Positions 24,843-33,810 of a stretch of 64,000 bases of DNA are shown here, piece after piece. This DNA comes from Vicinamibacterales bacterium. GTDB taxonomy: Bacteria > Acidobacteriota > Vicinamibacteria > Vicinamibacterales > Fen-181. Within the stretch, counting starts at the first letter, position 1. Every line of letters begins with the position of its first letter. A program made the translations under genes and the position numbers. The notes beneath the pieces were generated by a model. The model made no database searches, was not told the origin of the DNA, and was given only the letters and a program-made list of their open reading frames with translations. The stretch spans positions 115,390-179,389 of the forward strand of contig DASXVO010000070.1 of the NCBI GenBank assembly GCA_036504215.1. Reading direction: 5' to 3'.

Positions 24843-26090
24843 ATGAACGTATTCGTCCTCAACTGCGGCAGTTCCTCGCTCAAGTTCCAGATCATCGAAA
24901 CCGATGCCGACCTGATCGAGAAGGACGGCGACCGGCAGCTGGCGAAGGGCCTGGTCGAACGAATCGGAAGCGAGGCGATTATCAGCTTCCAGATCGGCGA
25001 CCAGCCGGCGTTCAAGGGCGCCGCGCCGCTGCGCGACCACAAGGCGGCGCTTGCGTACGTCATCAAGTGGATGACGGCGCCCGAGACCCACATCCCGGGC
25101 ATCAGTGGCCTGGAGGACATCCACGCGATCGGCCACCGCGTGGTGCACGGCGCCGAGCGGTTCAAGGGCTCGCACCTGATCGACAAGGCCGTCATCGCCG
25201 GCCTGCAGGAATGCATCGACCTGGCGCCGCTGCACAACCCGGCGAACCTCAAGGGCATCTACGCGGCAACCGAACTGTTCGGCGCGGCCATGCCGCAAGT
25301 GGCGGTCTTCGACACGGCCTTCCACTCGACGATGCCGGAAACGGCGTATCTCTACGCGATCCCCTACCAGCTCTACCGCCGGTTCAAGATCCGCAAGTAC
25401 GGCTTCCACGGGACGTCGCATCGCTACATCGCGTTCCGCTACCGCAAGCTGTCCGGCAAGCAGCGGAAGGACACGAACATCATCACCGTGCACCTGGGGA
25501 ACGGCTGCTCGGCGTGCGCGATCAAGGGCGGCAAGTCGGTGGATACCTCGATGGGCATGACGCCGCTCGAGGGCCTCATGATGGGCACGCGCAGCGGCGA
25601 CATCGACCCGGCGGTCATCGAGTTCCTGATGCACAAGGAAGGCACGAGCATCGACGAGATCTTCTCGACGCTCAACAAACGGTCGGGCCTGCTCGGCATC
25701 TCGGGGCTGACCAACGACATGCGCGACCTCGAGTCAGAGGCCGAGGAGCACCAGGACCGGCGCGCGCTGCTCGCCATCGACATGTTCTGCTACCGGGTCA
25801 AGAAATACATCGGGTCGTACATGGCGGCCATGAACGGCACCGAGGCGATCTGCTTCGCGGGCGGTATCGGCGAGAACGGGCCCATCATCCGCAAGCGGAT
25901 TCTCGCCGACATGGATTGGCTTGGCATCGAGATCGACGACGCGCGGAACGAGAAGGCGATCCGCGGCAGGGAGATGTTGATCAGCTCCGACAAGAGCCGC
26001 GTCCCGGTCTACGTCATTCCGACCAACGAGGAGTTGATCCTCGCGCGCGACACCGTGCGCGCCGTCAAGTCGCTGCCGTTCCCGTGCTAG
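24843..26090 (+). CDS. ackA: Acetate kinase
   Basis: 415 residues. NCGSSSLKF at the N-terminus, GHRVVHG, FDTAFHSTMP, KYGFHGTSHRY and HLGNGCSACA are the classic acetokinase signatures, and FAGGIGENG near the C-terminus completes the ASKHA fold. It converts acetate and ATP to acetyl phosphate or the reverse. With the phosphotransacetylase gene 144 bases downstream it forms the AckA-Pta route for acetate overflow or uptake. A TAGAAT box at 24799-24804 lies 38 bases upstream of the ATG. The protein is slightly longer than usual because of a Lys/Arg-rich insertion after KYGFHGTSH. Confidence 0.95.
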   Translation: MNVFVLNCGSSSLKFQIIETDADLIEKDGDRQLAKGLVERIGSEAIISFQIGDQPAFKGAAPLRDHKAALAYVIKWMTAPETHIPGISGLEDIHAIGHRVVHGAERFKGSHLIDKAVIAGLQECIDLAPLHNPANLKGIYAATELFGAAMPQVAVFDTAFHSTMPETAYLYAIPYQLYRRFKIRKYGFHGTSHRYIAFRYRKLSGKQRKDTNIITVHLGNGCSACAIKGGKSVDTSMGMTPLEGLMMGTRSGDIDPAVIEFLMHKEGTSIDEIFSTLNKRSGLLGISGLTNDMRDLESEAEEHQDRRALLAIDMFCYRVKKYIGSYMAAMNGTEAICFAGGIGENGPIIRKRILADMDWLGIEIDDARNEKAIRGREMLISSDKSRVPVYVIPTNEELILARDTVRAVKSLPFPC

Positions 26091-26141
26091 CCGGACGCTG
26101 TCGCGTCCGCACTGGAGGCTGTCGAAGGGGGAATCGCCCTT

Positions 26142-26232
26142 CTCCCTTCTCAGTTCCCGGTTCTCGATTCTCACTTCTGAATTCCGGCTTCTAACTCCTA
26201 ACTCCTAACTCCTAAGTTCTAAGTTCTAACTC
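26142..26232. repeat. Degenerate heptamer array, 13 units, ackA-pta spacer
   Basis: Thirteen consecutive 7-base units fill the spacer up to 2 bases before the pta ATG. Units vary from CTCCCTT and CTCGATT at the left to CTAACTC and CTAAGTT at the right; every unit starts with a pyrimidine pair (mostly CT) and most end in TT or TC. The right half is nearly perfect (six units), the left half decayed. No Shine-Dalgarno is left for pta, so its initiation must use this pyrimidine-rich leader or another route. Confidence 0.8.
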
Positions 26233-26234
26233 CT

Positions 26235-27218
26235 ATGGAAAACGCCTTCACCAAGGGAATCCGCACGAACGCCGCGGCCAGGTGCCTGAAGGCCGCGCTG
26301 CCGGATGCCGAGGACGTGCGCGTCCTCCAGACGGCCGTCATTCTCCGCAACCAGAAGATCGCCCAGCCGGTGCTCGTCGGCACCGAGGCGAAGCTCCGGG
26401 CACTGGCCGCCGCCAGTGCGATCGACCTGGCCGGCGTGGAAATCGTCGACCCGCAGACCAGCCCGTGGCGCGAGGAGTTCACGTCACTCCTGTTCGAGAA
26501 GCGCAAGGCCAAGGGCATGACGCGCGAGCAGGCGGCCGCCCTCGTTGCGACACCGCTCTATTTCTCCGGGCTCATGCTCGAGACCGACAAGGTCAAGGTC
26601 ACCGTCGGCGGCAACATATCTTCCACCGGGGATGTGATCCGCGCGGCCATCTACACCGTGGGCGTCGCACCCGGCATCTCGATTGTCAGCAGCTACTTCA
26701 TCATGGTGCTGACCGACGGCCGGATGCTCTGCTTCGCCGACTGCGCCGTCAACCCGGACCCGAACGAGGTGCAGCTCGCCGATATCGCCATCAGCTCGGC
26801 GAAGAACTTCCAGGCCGTCACCGGCCTCGAGCCTCGGGTGGCGATGCTGTCGTTCTCGACCAAGGGCAGCGCCACGCACCCGCTCGTCGAGAAGGTGCAG
26901 AAGGCGACGGCCATCGTCAAAGAGAAGGCGCCCGACCTGATGGTGGACGGCGAGATGCAGGCCGACGCGGCGCTGATTGCCTCGATCGGCGAGCGGAAGT
27001 GCAAGGGGTCGCCGGTGGCCGGACGCGCGAACGTCCTCGTCTTCCCCGACCTCAACGCGGGCAACATCGGGTACAAGCTGACCGAGCGGATTGCGGGCGC
27101 CGAGGCCGTCGGTCCGGTCGTGCAGGGGCTCAAGAAGCCGTACTGCGATTTGTCTCGCGGCTGCAGCGTGGATGACATCGTCAACGTGGTGGCGATCTGC
27201 AGCCTGATGGCGGACTAG
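26235..27218 (+). CDS. pta: Phosphate acetyl/butyryltransferase
   Basis: 327 residues, the size of the short Pta/Ptb enzymes without the DRTGG regulatory domain. Segments GGNISSTGDVIRAAI, SIVSSYFIMV, FADCAVNPDP and MLSFSTKGSA are characteristic of the PTA_PTB fold and line the CoA and phosphate sites. It exchanges acetyl-CoA and phosphate for acetyl phosphate and CoA and works with the adjacent ackA. A phosphate butyryltransferase specificity cannot be excluded by eye, but the pairing with an acetate kinase favours acetyl. The start codon follows a heptamer repeat with no ribosome-binding site. Confidence 0.9.
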   Translation: MENAFTKGIRTNAAARCLKAALPDAEDVRVLQTAVILRNQKIAQPVLVGTEAKLRALAAASAIDLAGVEIVDPQTSPWREEFTSLLFEKRKAKGMTREQAAALVATPLYFSGLMLETDKVKVTVGGNISSTGDVIRAAIYTVGVAPGISIVSSYFIMVLTDGRMLCFADCAVNPDPNEVQLADIAISSAKNFQAVTGLEPRVAMLSFSTKGSATHPLVEKVQKATAIVKEKAPDLMVDGEMQADAALIASIGERKCKGSPVAGRANVLVFPDLNAGNIGYKLTERIAGAEAVGPVVQGLKKPYCDLSRGCSVDDIVNVVAICSLMAD

Positions 27219-27250
27219 GGACAACCACAGCGGCGGCGCACCCAGTGGTG

Positions 27251-27302
27251 GCGGGCCTCCCCGCCTTCGCCGAACGGCTTCGGCGAGGCAGGTCGTGCCC
27301 GC
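27251..27302. terminator. Long hairpin between convergent pta and kinase genes (REP-like copy B)
   Basis: Core stem TCGCCGAA (27267-27274) with TTCGGCGA (27279-27286), loop CGGC, and outer arms GCGGGC (27251-27256) with GCCCGC (27297-27302). It occupies most of the 85-bp gap between two gene ends. Positions 27263-27291 match copy A at 9390-9418 (opposite strand) in 25 of 29 bases. There is no U-tract, so termination is inferred from position and stem strength. Confidence 0.6.
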
Positions 27303-27303
27303 C

Positions 27304-30030
27304 TCACTCCGACAGCAACTTCCCCACCAATGCCCGCACGGGCGTGGCTCGCCAGAGCGCCAGCAGCGCGACTCCGACCACGACGCCCATCACGAGATAG
27401 CTCAGCGCTGAGTACCAGTGCGACGTGTCGAATGTGAGGGCGAACGAACCCGTCAGGTTCGTGGCCAGCACGGAAGCCACCAGTGTCAGCAGACCCAGGC
27501 GGACGAGGCCGAACAGCAGCAGGCCGACGATCGCCGCCCCCACGCCCACCTGCAGCCCGTTCCCGACCACGCCGCCCGCATTGTTCAGGCCGAAGAAGAG
27601 CGTCACCAGCCCGACGGCAATCCACCGGCGCCGCACGAGCAGCGTGAGAAAGAAGAGCCCGAGGAGAACCCCCGTACTCAACATGACCGCTTCGGTCGAA
27701 CGGGCGAACATGACGGCCACGGCAAAGCGGAGTCCGTCGAGCGAACCGGTCTCGATGTCGGTCGGGGTGTTGGAGAGCTGTGCATTGACCGCGAACAGGA
27801 CCTGCGCGAGCACGCCCAGTGCGCAACCGACGAGCACGTCGCGTCCGACGAGCGGATCGCGCCAGCGCCCGGCGAGGAGCCGGTTCCATGAGATCAGGGT
27901 GTGCGGCCACTGCCGCCGGACGTACGGCTCGAGGGCCAGGTACCCCACCCAGAAGAGCGCGGCGAAGAGCAGCGCGCGCGACAGCGTGTAGAAGACGAGA
28001 ATGAGGATGGAGTTGAGGCTGGCGTCGACGTCCGATCCGATGAGCCCCTTGACGAAGACCAGCCCGACCAGGAAGAAGGCGACCCGGAACGCGCCCCGCC
28101 GATCGCCGCGGCCGAGCCGCGCGTTCCGGACGGCCAGCAGCCCGGCGCCACCCATGAGGGCGAAGAAGACCACCGGCACCACGACGTCGTTGAACCACCG
28201 GCGCTGAGGCACCGATGGTCGGGTGTGTTCGGTCCAGGGTTCGATGGTTCGGAAATAGACGATCCGTCCACCGAGCGAGGCGGCCTCGAGCCGCACGCGT
28301 GTGCCGGGCATCTCCGGATAGGAGCCAACCCACGCCACGCGCGTGTCGGCAAACGACGGTGGCGTCCATTCGGACGTCGCCGCCGTGAACGTCGCGGGGT
28401 CGAGGGCGGCCTCCCGGAACAACGGCGACCAGTCGGTTGGCGGCGCAATCGCCGCGCCTTTGTCCGCCTCGGGCGGCACGACCGAGAATCCACGCAGCCG
28501 GCCCATCGGGTCGAGCACGACCTCGATCATGCCGGGAACGACTGGCGCGGGGTCGGACGGCGTCACCCGCCCGCCCGTCTGGAAATCGCTGGTCCGTAGC
28601 GGCACCGGGCTCTCCCGGTACCAGAAGAGGACGACCGGCGGCCGCCCCTTGCGCACCTGGTCGCGCGGGAAGGTGCCTTGGCGTTCGAGGTGCACCATGT
28701 ACTGAGCGTGCCCGAAGCCGGACGAGACATGGGCAGGCAGACCGGGATACCCGAGCGCCTGCGACACCTGCCGCCCGCGATCGCGCAGCACCTCGGGCGG
28801 CCTCGGCATCGGCACGAGGCGAACGACCTGCGTATCGGCGAAAAGGAACGTCATGGCGATCAGGCCGGCGACCACGACGCCCACGAGGCCGAAGCCGGCC
28901 AGCGGCGGGAGGAAGCCGATCTCGCCGGCGGCGGCCACCAGCTCGGGCGACGGCGTTTCGCCGCGAGCGATCGCGGCCGCCAGCGGGTCTCCACCAGGCA
29001 GCGCGGCGGAGACGGACAGTGCGGACGCCGGTCGATCGACGGGGTCTTTCTCCAGGCAGCGCCCGATCGCCTTCTCGATGGCGGGATCCAGTTCGCCGAC
29101 GAGCGTGGTCATGCTGGAAGGGCGCTGCTCACGGTGCTGGCGGGCGAGTTCGGCGACCGTTCGGCCGCTGACCACCGGCTTCCCCGTGAACAACTCGTAG
29201 AGGACGAGACCCAGAGCGTAGATGTCGCTTCTGACGCTGGCCGGCACGCCCTGGAACTGCTCGGGCGCCATGTAGGCTGGCGTTCCCGCCAGCTCGGCGC
29301 CATCCGCTCCGCCGGCCGCCGCCCCGGCCAGGCCGAAATCCGCCAGCCGCACGTGCCCCCGGCCATCGATCATCACGTTGGCGGGCTTGAGGTCGCGGTG
29401 GAGCACGCCGCGGTCGTGGGCAGCCGCCAGCCCCGCACACAGCTGCCGTGCGATTTCCACGCCCTTGTCCTGGGGCAAGCGGCCGATGCGCCGGAGCAGC
29501 GAGGCGAGGTCCTCGCCATCGATGTACTCCATCGATAGGAAGTGGTCGCCCGCCACCTCGCCGATGTCGTACACCCGGCAGACGTTGGGATGCGACACCT
29601 CTCGGGCGGTCCGGACCTCGTCGCGAAACCTGGCAAGGCGTCCGGCGTCGCGCGACAGATCGACCGGCAGGAACTTGAGGGCGACCGGCTGCGCGAGCAT
29701 CAGGTCGTCGGCGCGGTACACCTCGCCCATCCCACCGCGGCCGAGCAGGCCGATGATGCGGTAGCGGCCGGCCAGCACGGTGCCAGGCACGAACCGGCCG
29801 GCGGCGATCGGGCCCGAACCCGACCTCGGGGCCGGGCCGGTGACGGCCGGCTGGGATGGCGAAACGCACGGGGCGGCGCCAGCGCCCATTGTGAGCCCCT
29901 CATCGTCTCCCAACGCTGCCGCGGCGGCCGCCGGTGACGGGGTGGTGACGGGCAGCACGTGGCCGCACGACGGACAGAACCGGGCCGACTCGACGTTCAG
30001 CGACGAACAGGACGGACAGGTTCGAGACAT
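27304..30030 (-). CDS. Zinc-ribbon serine/threonine protein kinase with multi-pass membrane C-terminus
   Basis: 908 residues from ATG 30030. Domain order: zinc ribbon (CPSC at 5-8 and CPSC at 19-22), Pro/Ala-rich linker, Hanks-type kinase about 88-345, single TM about 379-397, a soluble region of about 270 residues, then roughly nine to ten TM helices. Kinase residues are intact: GRGGMGEVY 97-105, Lys119, HRDLKPAN 211-218, DFG 231-233 and APE 255-257. The C-terminal membrane domain is not a known sensor to my eye. A TAGAAT box ends 7 bases before the ATG and no Shine-Dalgarno is seen, so the mRNA may be leaderless. Confidence 0.88.
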   Translation of the reverse strand: MSRTCPSCSSLNVESARFCPSCGHVLPVTTPSPAAAAAALGDDEGLTMGAGAAPCVSPSQPAVTGPAPRSGSGPIAAGRFVPGTVLAGRYRIIGLLGRGGMGEVYRADDLMLAQPVALKFLPVDLSRDAGRLARFRDEVRTAREVSHPNVCRVYDIGEVAGDHFLSMEYIDGEDLASLLRRIGRLPQDKGVEIARQLCAGLAAAHDRGVLHRDLKPANVMIDGRGHVRLADFGLAGAAAGGADGAELAGTPAYMAPEQFQGVPASVRSDIYALGLVLYELFTGKPVVSGRTVAELARQHREQRPSSMTTLVGELDPAIEKAIGRCLEKDPVDRPASALSVSAALPGGDPLAAAIARGETPSPELVAAAGEIGFLPPLAGFGLVGVVVAGLIAMTFLFADTQVVRLVPMPRPPEVLRDRGRQVSQALGYPGLPAHVSSGFGHAQYMVHLERQGTFPRDQVRKGRPPVVLFWYRESPVPLRTSDFQTGGRVTPSDPAPVVPGMIEVVLDPMGRLRGFSVVPPEADKGAAIAPPTDWSPLFREAALDPATFTAATSEWTPPSFADTRVAWVGSYPEMPGTRVRLEAASLGGRIVYFRTIEPWTEHTRPSVPQRRWFNDVVVPVVFFALMGGAGLLAVRNARLGRGDRRGAFRVAFFLVGLVFVKGLIGSDVDASLNSILILVFYTLSRALLFAALFWVGYLALEPYVRRQWPHTLISWNRLLAGRWRDPLVGRDVLVGCALGVLAQVLFAVNAQLSNTPTDIETGSLDGLRFAVAVMFARSTEAVMLSTGVLLGLFFLTLLVRRRWIAVGLVTLFFGLNNAGGVVGNGLQVGVGAAIVGLLLFGLVRLGLLTLVASVLATNLTGSFALTFDTSHWYSALSYLVMGVVVGVALLALWRATPVRALVGKLLSE

Positions 30031-30037
30031 CCCGCGA

Positions 30038-30043
30038 ATTCTA
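30038..30043 (-). promoter_or_regulatory. -10 box (TAGAAT), probable leaderless promoter of the kinase
   Basis: TAGAAT on the minus strand, 7 bases before the ATG at 30030. Five of six bases match the consensus -10. Confidence 0.4.
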
Positions 30044-30082
30044 GTCGCACGGCGTGGGCCAGTCGAGCGCCGACTGATCTGA

Positions 30083-30116
30083 TTCATCGACTGACTCAGT
30101 TCATCGACTGACTTGC
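30083..30116. repeat. 17-bp direct repeat, two copies, in a divergent promoter region
   Basis: TTCATCGACTGACT is repeated exactly at 30083-30096 and 30100-30113, giving a period of 17 bases. Shorter GACTGA pieces flank it. It lies between the kinase gene (minus) and the DsbA-like gene (plus), so it may be a pair of operator sites on nearly the same face of the helix (1.6 turns). Confidence 0.45.
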
Positions 30117-30149
30117 CTCGCCGACCGACTCGGTGTGAAGATCCCTCCA

Positions 30150-30794
30150 ATGTCCTTCCGGCTGCTGAGCGTCGTCGTCCTGTGCTCGTCACTCGTCGTG
30201 GGCGCCTGCGGACGTAACTCGTCGCCGTCTGCCCCGTCGTCCACCTCCGGGCCGACCACTCCCCTGCCGTCGCTCGAGTCGATGCTGGCCGACAAGGTGC
30301 TCGGGCAGAGCCAGGCCCCGGTGACGATCATCGAGTACTCGTCGCTCTCCTGTCCCCACTGCGGCGACTTTCACGTGAACACGCTGCCGCTGCTGAAGAC
30401 TGGCTATCTGGACACAGGGAAGGTGAAGCTGATCTACCGCGACTACCCGCTCGACGGCGTCGCGCTCTCGGCGTCGATGATCGCCCGATGCAGCGGGGAC
30501 CGGTATTTCGGCGCCCTCGAACGGCTCTACCAGTCTCAGTCCACGTGGTCGCACTCAAACGACTGGGTTGGCGCGCTGAAGCAGACGGTTGCGCCGATCG
30601 GCATGACCTCCGCGGACGTCGATGCCTGTCTCGCCTACCGGGAGTTGCAGAACGGGATCCTGGGGATGAGCGATGTCGGGACGAACGAATTCGGCGTGCG
30701 CGCCACGCCGACGCTGATCATCAACGGCCAGAAGTATGAGGGCGCCCCGGCATGGTCGGACCTCGAGGCGATCCTGAGGAATCTCGGGGCGTGA
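30150..30794 (+). CDS. DsbA/DsbG-like thioredoxin-fold lipoprotein
   Basis: 214 residues from ATG 30150; a GTG at 30135 is an alternative start. Lipobox LVVGAC gives lipidated Cys20. A Ser/Pro/Thr-rich linker to residue 42 precedes a DSBA-like thioredoxin domain with the redox centre CPHC (68-71) and the cis-proline loop RATPTLIING near the C-terminus. It should catalyse or repair disulfides of envelope proteins, anchored at a membrane surface. Two more Cys residues (in ARCSGD and DACLAY) may form an extra structural disulfide. No dsbB/vkor partner is next to it. Confidence 0.88.
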   Translation: MSFRLLSVVVLCSSLVVGACGRNSSPSAPSSTSGPTTPLPSLESMLADKVLGQSQAPVTIIEYSSLSCPHCGDFHVNTLPLLKTGYLDTGKVKLIYRDYPLDGVALSASMIARCSGDRYFGALERLYQSQSTWSHSNDWVGALKQTVAPIGMTSADVDACLAYRELQNGILGMSDVGTNEFGVRATPTLIINGQKYEGAPAWSDLEAILRNLGA

Positions 30795-30797
30795 AAC

Positions 30798-30823
30798 GGG
30801 GCGAGGGGCCGTCCCCTCGCCCC
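30798..30823. terminator. Perfect 11-bp hairpin between convergent genes
   Basis: GGGGCGAGGGG (30798-30808), loop CCGT, then CCCCTCGCCCC (30813-30823). It lies 3 bases after the DsbA-like stop and before the end of the convergent TonB receptor gene. There is no clear U-tract on either strand, but position and stem strength suit a bidirectional terminator. Confidence 0.6.
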
Positions 30824-30852
30824 GGTCCAACGGCCGAAGTGCCGACCCTTCT

Positions 30853-33810
30853 CTAGAACCGCACGCCGAAGTTCAAGCGGAACGTACGCGGCGTCTGGTA
30901 GGCGTTAGCCGACAGCGGCTGACCGAACGCCACTGGATTGCCTGCCAGGTCCTTACTCGTCGTCCCCGGATCCATCACGTAGTTCACGCCCGCGACCGGG
31001 GTCGTGGAGAAGGCGTTGAACGCCACCAACCCTTTGATGGTGCCAGCCGACGCCGCGGTGAACACGTTCTGGTTCAGGCTGCCCGTGCCCGTCCAGGCCG
31101 CCCGGTTGAACACGTTGAGCAACTGGCCCTGCCAGAACGCCTCGACCTTACCGAAACGATACGAGTAATTGAGGGACAGATCCGTCCGGATGTTCCAGTC
31201 GCCACGGTACGCGTCGCGCGCCGTGAAGAAGTACGTCACCGTCGACCCGCCCTGCGGGGTCGAGTAGCCGGGGTTCGTGACGAACGGCCGCATGTCGATG
31301 CCGGCCGATGCGCCCCACGGCGACCCGCTGTTGACCATCTGCAGCACACCGACGCCGAGCCTGCCAAAGCGGCCGAGTGGCCTGTCGTAGTTCGCGTAGA
31401 TCCGGCCACGATGCCGCTGGTCTGAACTGAGGTCCCCTTCGGGATAGTTCCACGTCGGGTCCTTGTATTCCATGTACTGATTGGCGCCGGTCCGGATCGG
31501 GCCGCTGCCCGAGTTCTCGCCTTCGACGGTGCCGCGGTTCTCGGCGATCGTCCAGTTGCCGCCGAGGTTCAGACTCCGATTGACGCGCCAGGACACCTGG
31601 GTGTTGATGCCCCAGTACCGACGCCACACGGAACTGGTGTTCTGCACCAGCGTGAGGTCGTACTTCGCGCCGCTGACCGGATTGGTCGCCTTGCCGGTGA
31701 CCATGCTCGTGAAGTTGCCGTAGAAGTTCGAGGCGGGGCGATACGACCCGTCCACCCGCAGCAGCACGCGACCGAAGTTGTGACTCATGCCGGCCATGAA
31801 CTCGGTCATGTACTGCGCCTTCAGGTCCCCGCCGATCTTGGTGCTCAAGCCCGGAATCGTGACCGCCACGAGGTTCGGATTGTTCGCGCCGCCCTGCGCA
31901 TCCCACCACGCGAAGAGGGTCGGCAGCGCCTGGTCCGGGGTCAGGTACGGTCCGCTCGCTGCCGTGTTGACGGTCGATCCCTGGTAGTACCACTGGTACA
32001 GCGCGGGCTGGCCCCCGGCCGAACCGGCATCCGCGACGCTGTTCGCCATGCCGGCAACGTACCGCGCGTACGCGCCAAACACCGTCGTCTTGCCGTCACC
32101 TTTCGGATCCCATGTCATCGAGAGCCGTGGGCTGAAGGTCGCATCCTTCGCAACCTCCGCGCCGCTGCTGTCGATGCTGCGGTTGCGGTCCCACCGGAGC
32201 CCCAGGTTGAAGCTGATGTTGTTGTTCAGGCGCCACGAGTCGTTGAAGAACCCGGAATAGGTCCAGATGTTCGTGCCCTTGGTGGGAACGAGAATCGGCC
32301 GGTAGCTGATGGTTGTCTGGCTTGCCGCCGTCGTGTTCGTGAACACCGGGTAGAAATCGCCGCCGTTCTGGATCGACCGCGGCACCGACACGATGAAGTC
32401 GCTGCCCGACTGGTGGTTGTTCGAGAAGCGATAGTCCTTGAACACGTCGACGCCGAACACGATGTTGTGCGAGCCGGCCTTCGCGGTGGACAGGAAGTAG
32501 TTGCCCTTCGCGAGGATGTCCTGGTTGTCGCGGCTCTCGCCAGTGCACACCCCGCAGAAGGTTGGTGACCAGAACACCGTCTTGGTGCGGTCCGTGAGCT
32601 GAGTGCCGAAGATCCGATCCGTGAAGCGCGACCCGTCGTTCTCCCACGCGAGATGGCGCTGCGAGTACTGCAGTTCGAAGAAGAACTTCGAGGACATGAT
32701 CCCGTTGTAGTTCAGCGAGTACATGCTTTGCGGCAGACGCCGGTCGTACATCAGCCGCGGATCCATGCCGCTGAACCAGTAGTTGTGCGCGGTCGTCGCG
32801 AGGTGGAACGCCGTGCCGCGGATGTTGTGGTTCGGCGTGATTGCATAGGTCAACTTCTCTTCGAGGCGGTATTCCTTCGACGTCTGATCGTAGGGGAGCG
32901 CCGAATACGCAAACGTCCCGGAGGTCGCCGTCTTCCGATATCGGCCGTCGTGGAAGAACCAGAGCTTGTCCCTCAGGATCGGCCCACCTATGGTGTAGGT
33001 GTAAGTTGGCACAGTCACGTTCGACTTCGGTTCGCCCCACGGCGTCGTGCTGCGCCACGAATCGTTCTCGAGATTCACGCGGACCGACCCGCTGAACACG
33101 TTGCCGCCGGACTTCGTGATGGTGTTCACGACCCCGCCAGCAAACCGGCCGTACTCGGCCGACACGCTACCGGTCGTGGTGGTCGTCTCCTGGATGGCGT
33201 CCTCGACGAACAGCCCGAGCGGCTGGCCCCGCAGGTTCTCGTTGATGACGACGCCGTTGAGGAGGTAGAGACCTTCGTAAGAGAGGGCGCCCGATATGGT
33301 GACGTTCCCGCTCGGCCCTGTATTGTTGACGCCGGGCGCCAGCAGCACCGTGTCGGTCAGCGATCGGTTGGTCGGCAGCTTCTGGATCAAGTCCGACTTG
33401 TAGCTGATCGATGCGGTGGCCGTCTGCGCAAAGTTCTCGACCTTGCCGATGACCGTGACGGTTTCGCTGACCGACGCGAGCGCCAACTTCACCGCGGCGA
33501 GCACGGTTGTCTCGCCGGGTGATACGCGCTGTTCGAGCGTCGCGGTGTTGAAGCCTGCCAGCTCGAACGCGATGCGATAGTCGCCGGCGGGCAGTAGCGG
33601 CAGCACGAAGTCGCCATTGGCCGACGACACGACCGTGCGAACGCCTTGCATGTTGGCTGACGAAACCGTGATGGTGACTCCCGGGATCGCCAGCCCGTCC
33701 GGGTCGATGACCTTCCCGGAGAGAGTACCCATGGTGTTGCCCTGGCCGAAGGAGACTCCTGCCCAGGCCAGGCAACACGCAAGCGCGAAGAAGAGCACAC
33801 GTTTCGACAT
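30853..33810 (-). CDS. Oar-like TonB-dependent receptor
   Basis: 985 residues from ATG 33810, with AGAGGG 6-7 bases upstream. Signal peptide to about residue 23 (ACCLAWAGVSFG), then a carboxypeptidase-regulatory domain (GTLSGKVIDPDGLAIPGVTI, PAGDYRIAFELAGF), a TonB-receptor plug (LPTNRSLTDTVLLAPGV, SAEYGRFAGGVVNTITKSGGN) and a large barrel ending in RLNFGVRF, whose final Phe is the outer-membrane assembly signal. A double Cys loop (FCGVCTGE) is probably an extracellular disulfide. Oar-like receptors import or export peptides and complex nutrients. The ligand is unknown. Confidence 0.9.
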   Translation of the reverse strand: MSKRVLFFALACCLAWAGVSFGQGNTMGTLSGKVIDPDGLAIPGVTITVSSANMQGVRTVVSSANGDFVLPLLPAGDYRIAFELAGFNTATLEQRVSPGETTVLAAVKLALASVSETVTVIGKVENFAQTATASISYKSDLIQKLPTNRSLTDTVLLAPGVNNTGPSGNVTISGALSYEGLYLLNGVVINENLRGQPLGLFVEDAIQETTTTTGSVSAEYGRFAGGVVNTITKSGGNVFSGSVRVNLENDSWRSTTPWGEPKSNVTVPTYTYTIGGPILRDKLWFFHDGRYRKTATSGTFAYSALPYDQTSKEYRLEEKLTYAITPNHNIRGTAFHLATTAHNYWFSGMDPRLMYDRRLPQSMYSLNYNGIMSSKFFFELQYSQRHLAWENDGSRFTDRIFGTQLTDRTKTVFWSPTFCGVCTGESRDNQDILAKGNYFLSTAKAGSHNIVFGVDVFKDYRFSNNHQSGSDFIVSVPRSIQNGGDFYPVFTNTTAASQTTISYRPILVPTKGTNIWTYSGFFNDSWRLNNNISFNLGLRWDRNRSIDSSGAEVAKDATFSPRLSMTWDPKGDGKTTVFGAYARYVAGMANSVADAGSAGGQPALYQWYYQGSTVNTAASGPYLTPDQALPTLFAWWDAQGGANNPNLVAVTIPGLSTKIGGDLKAQYMTEFMAGMSHNFGRVLLRVDGSYRPASNFYGNFTSMVTGKATNPVSGAKYDLTLVQNTSSVWRRYWGINTQVSWRVNRSLNLGGNWTIAENRGTVEGENSGSGPIRTGANQYMEYKDPTWNYPEGDLSSDQRHRGRIYANYDRPLGRFGRLGVGVLQMVNSGSPWGASAGIDMRPFVTNPGYSTPQGGSTVTYFFTARDAYRGDWNIRTDLSLNYSYRFGKVEAFWQGQLLNVFNRAAWTGTGSLNQNVFTAASAGTIKGLVAFNAFSTTPVAGVNYVMDPGTTSKDLAGNPVAFGQPLSANAYQTPRTFRLNFGVRF

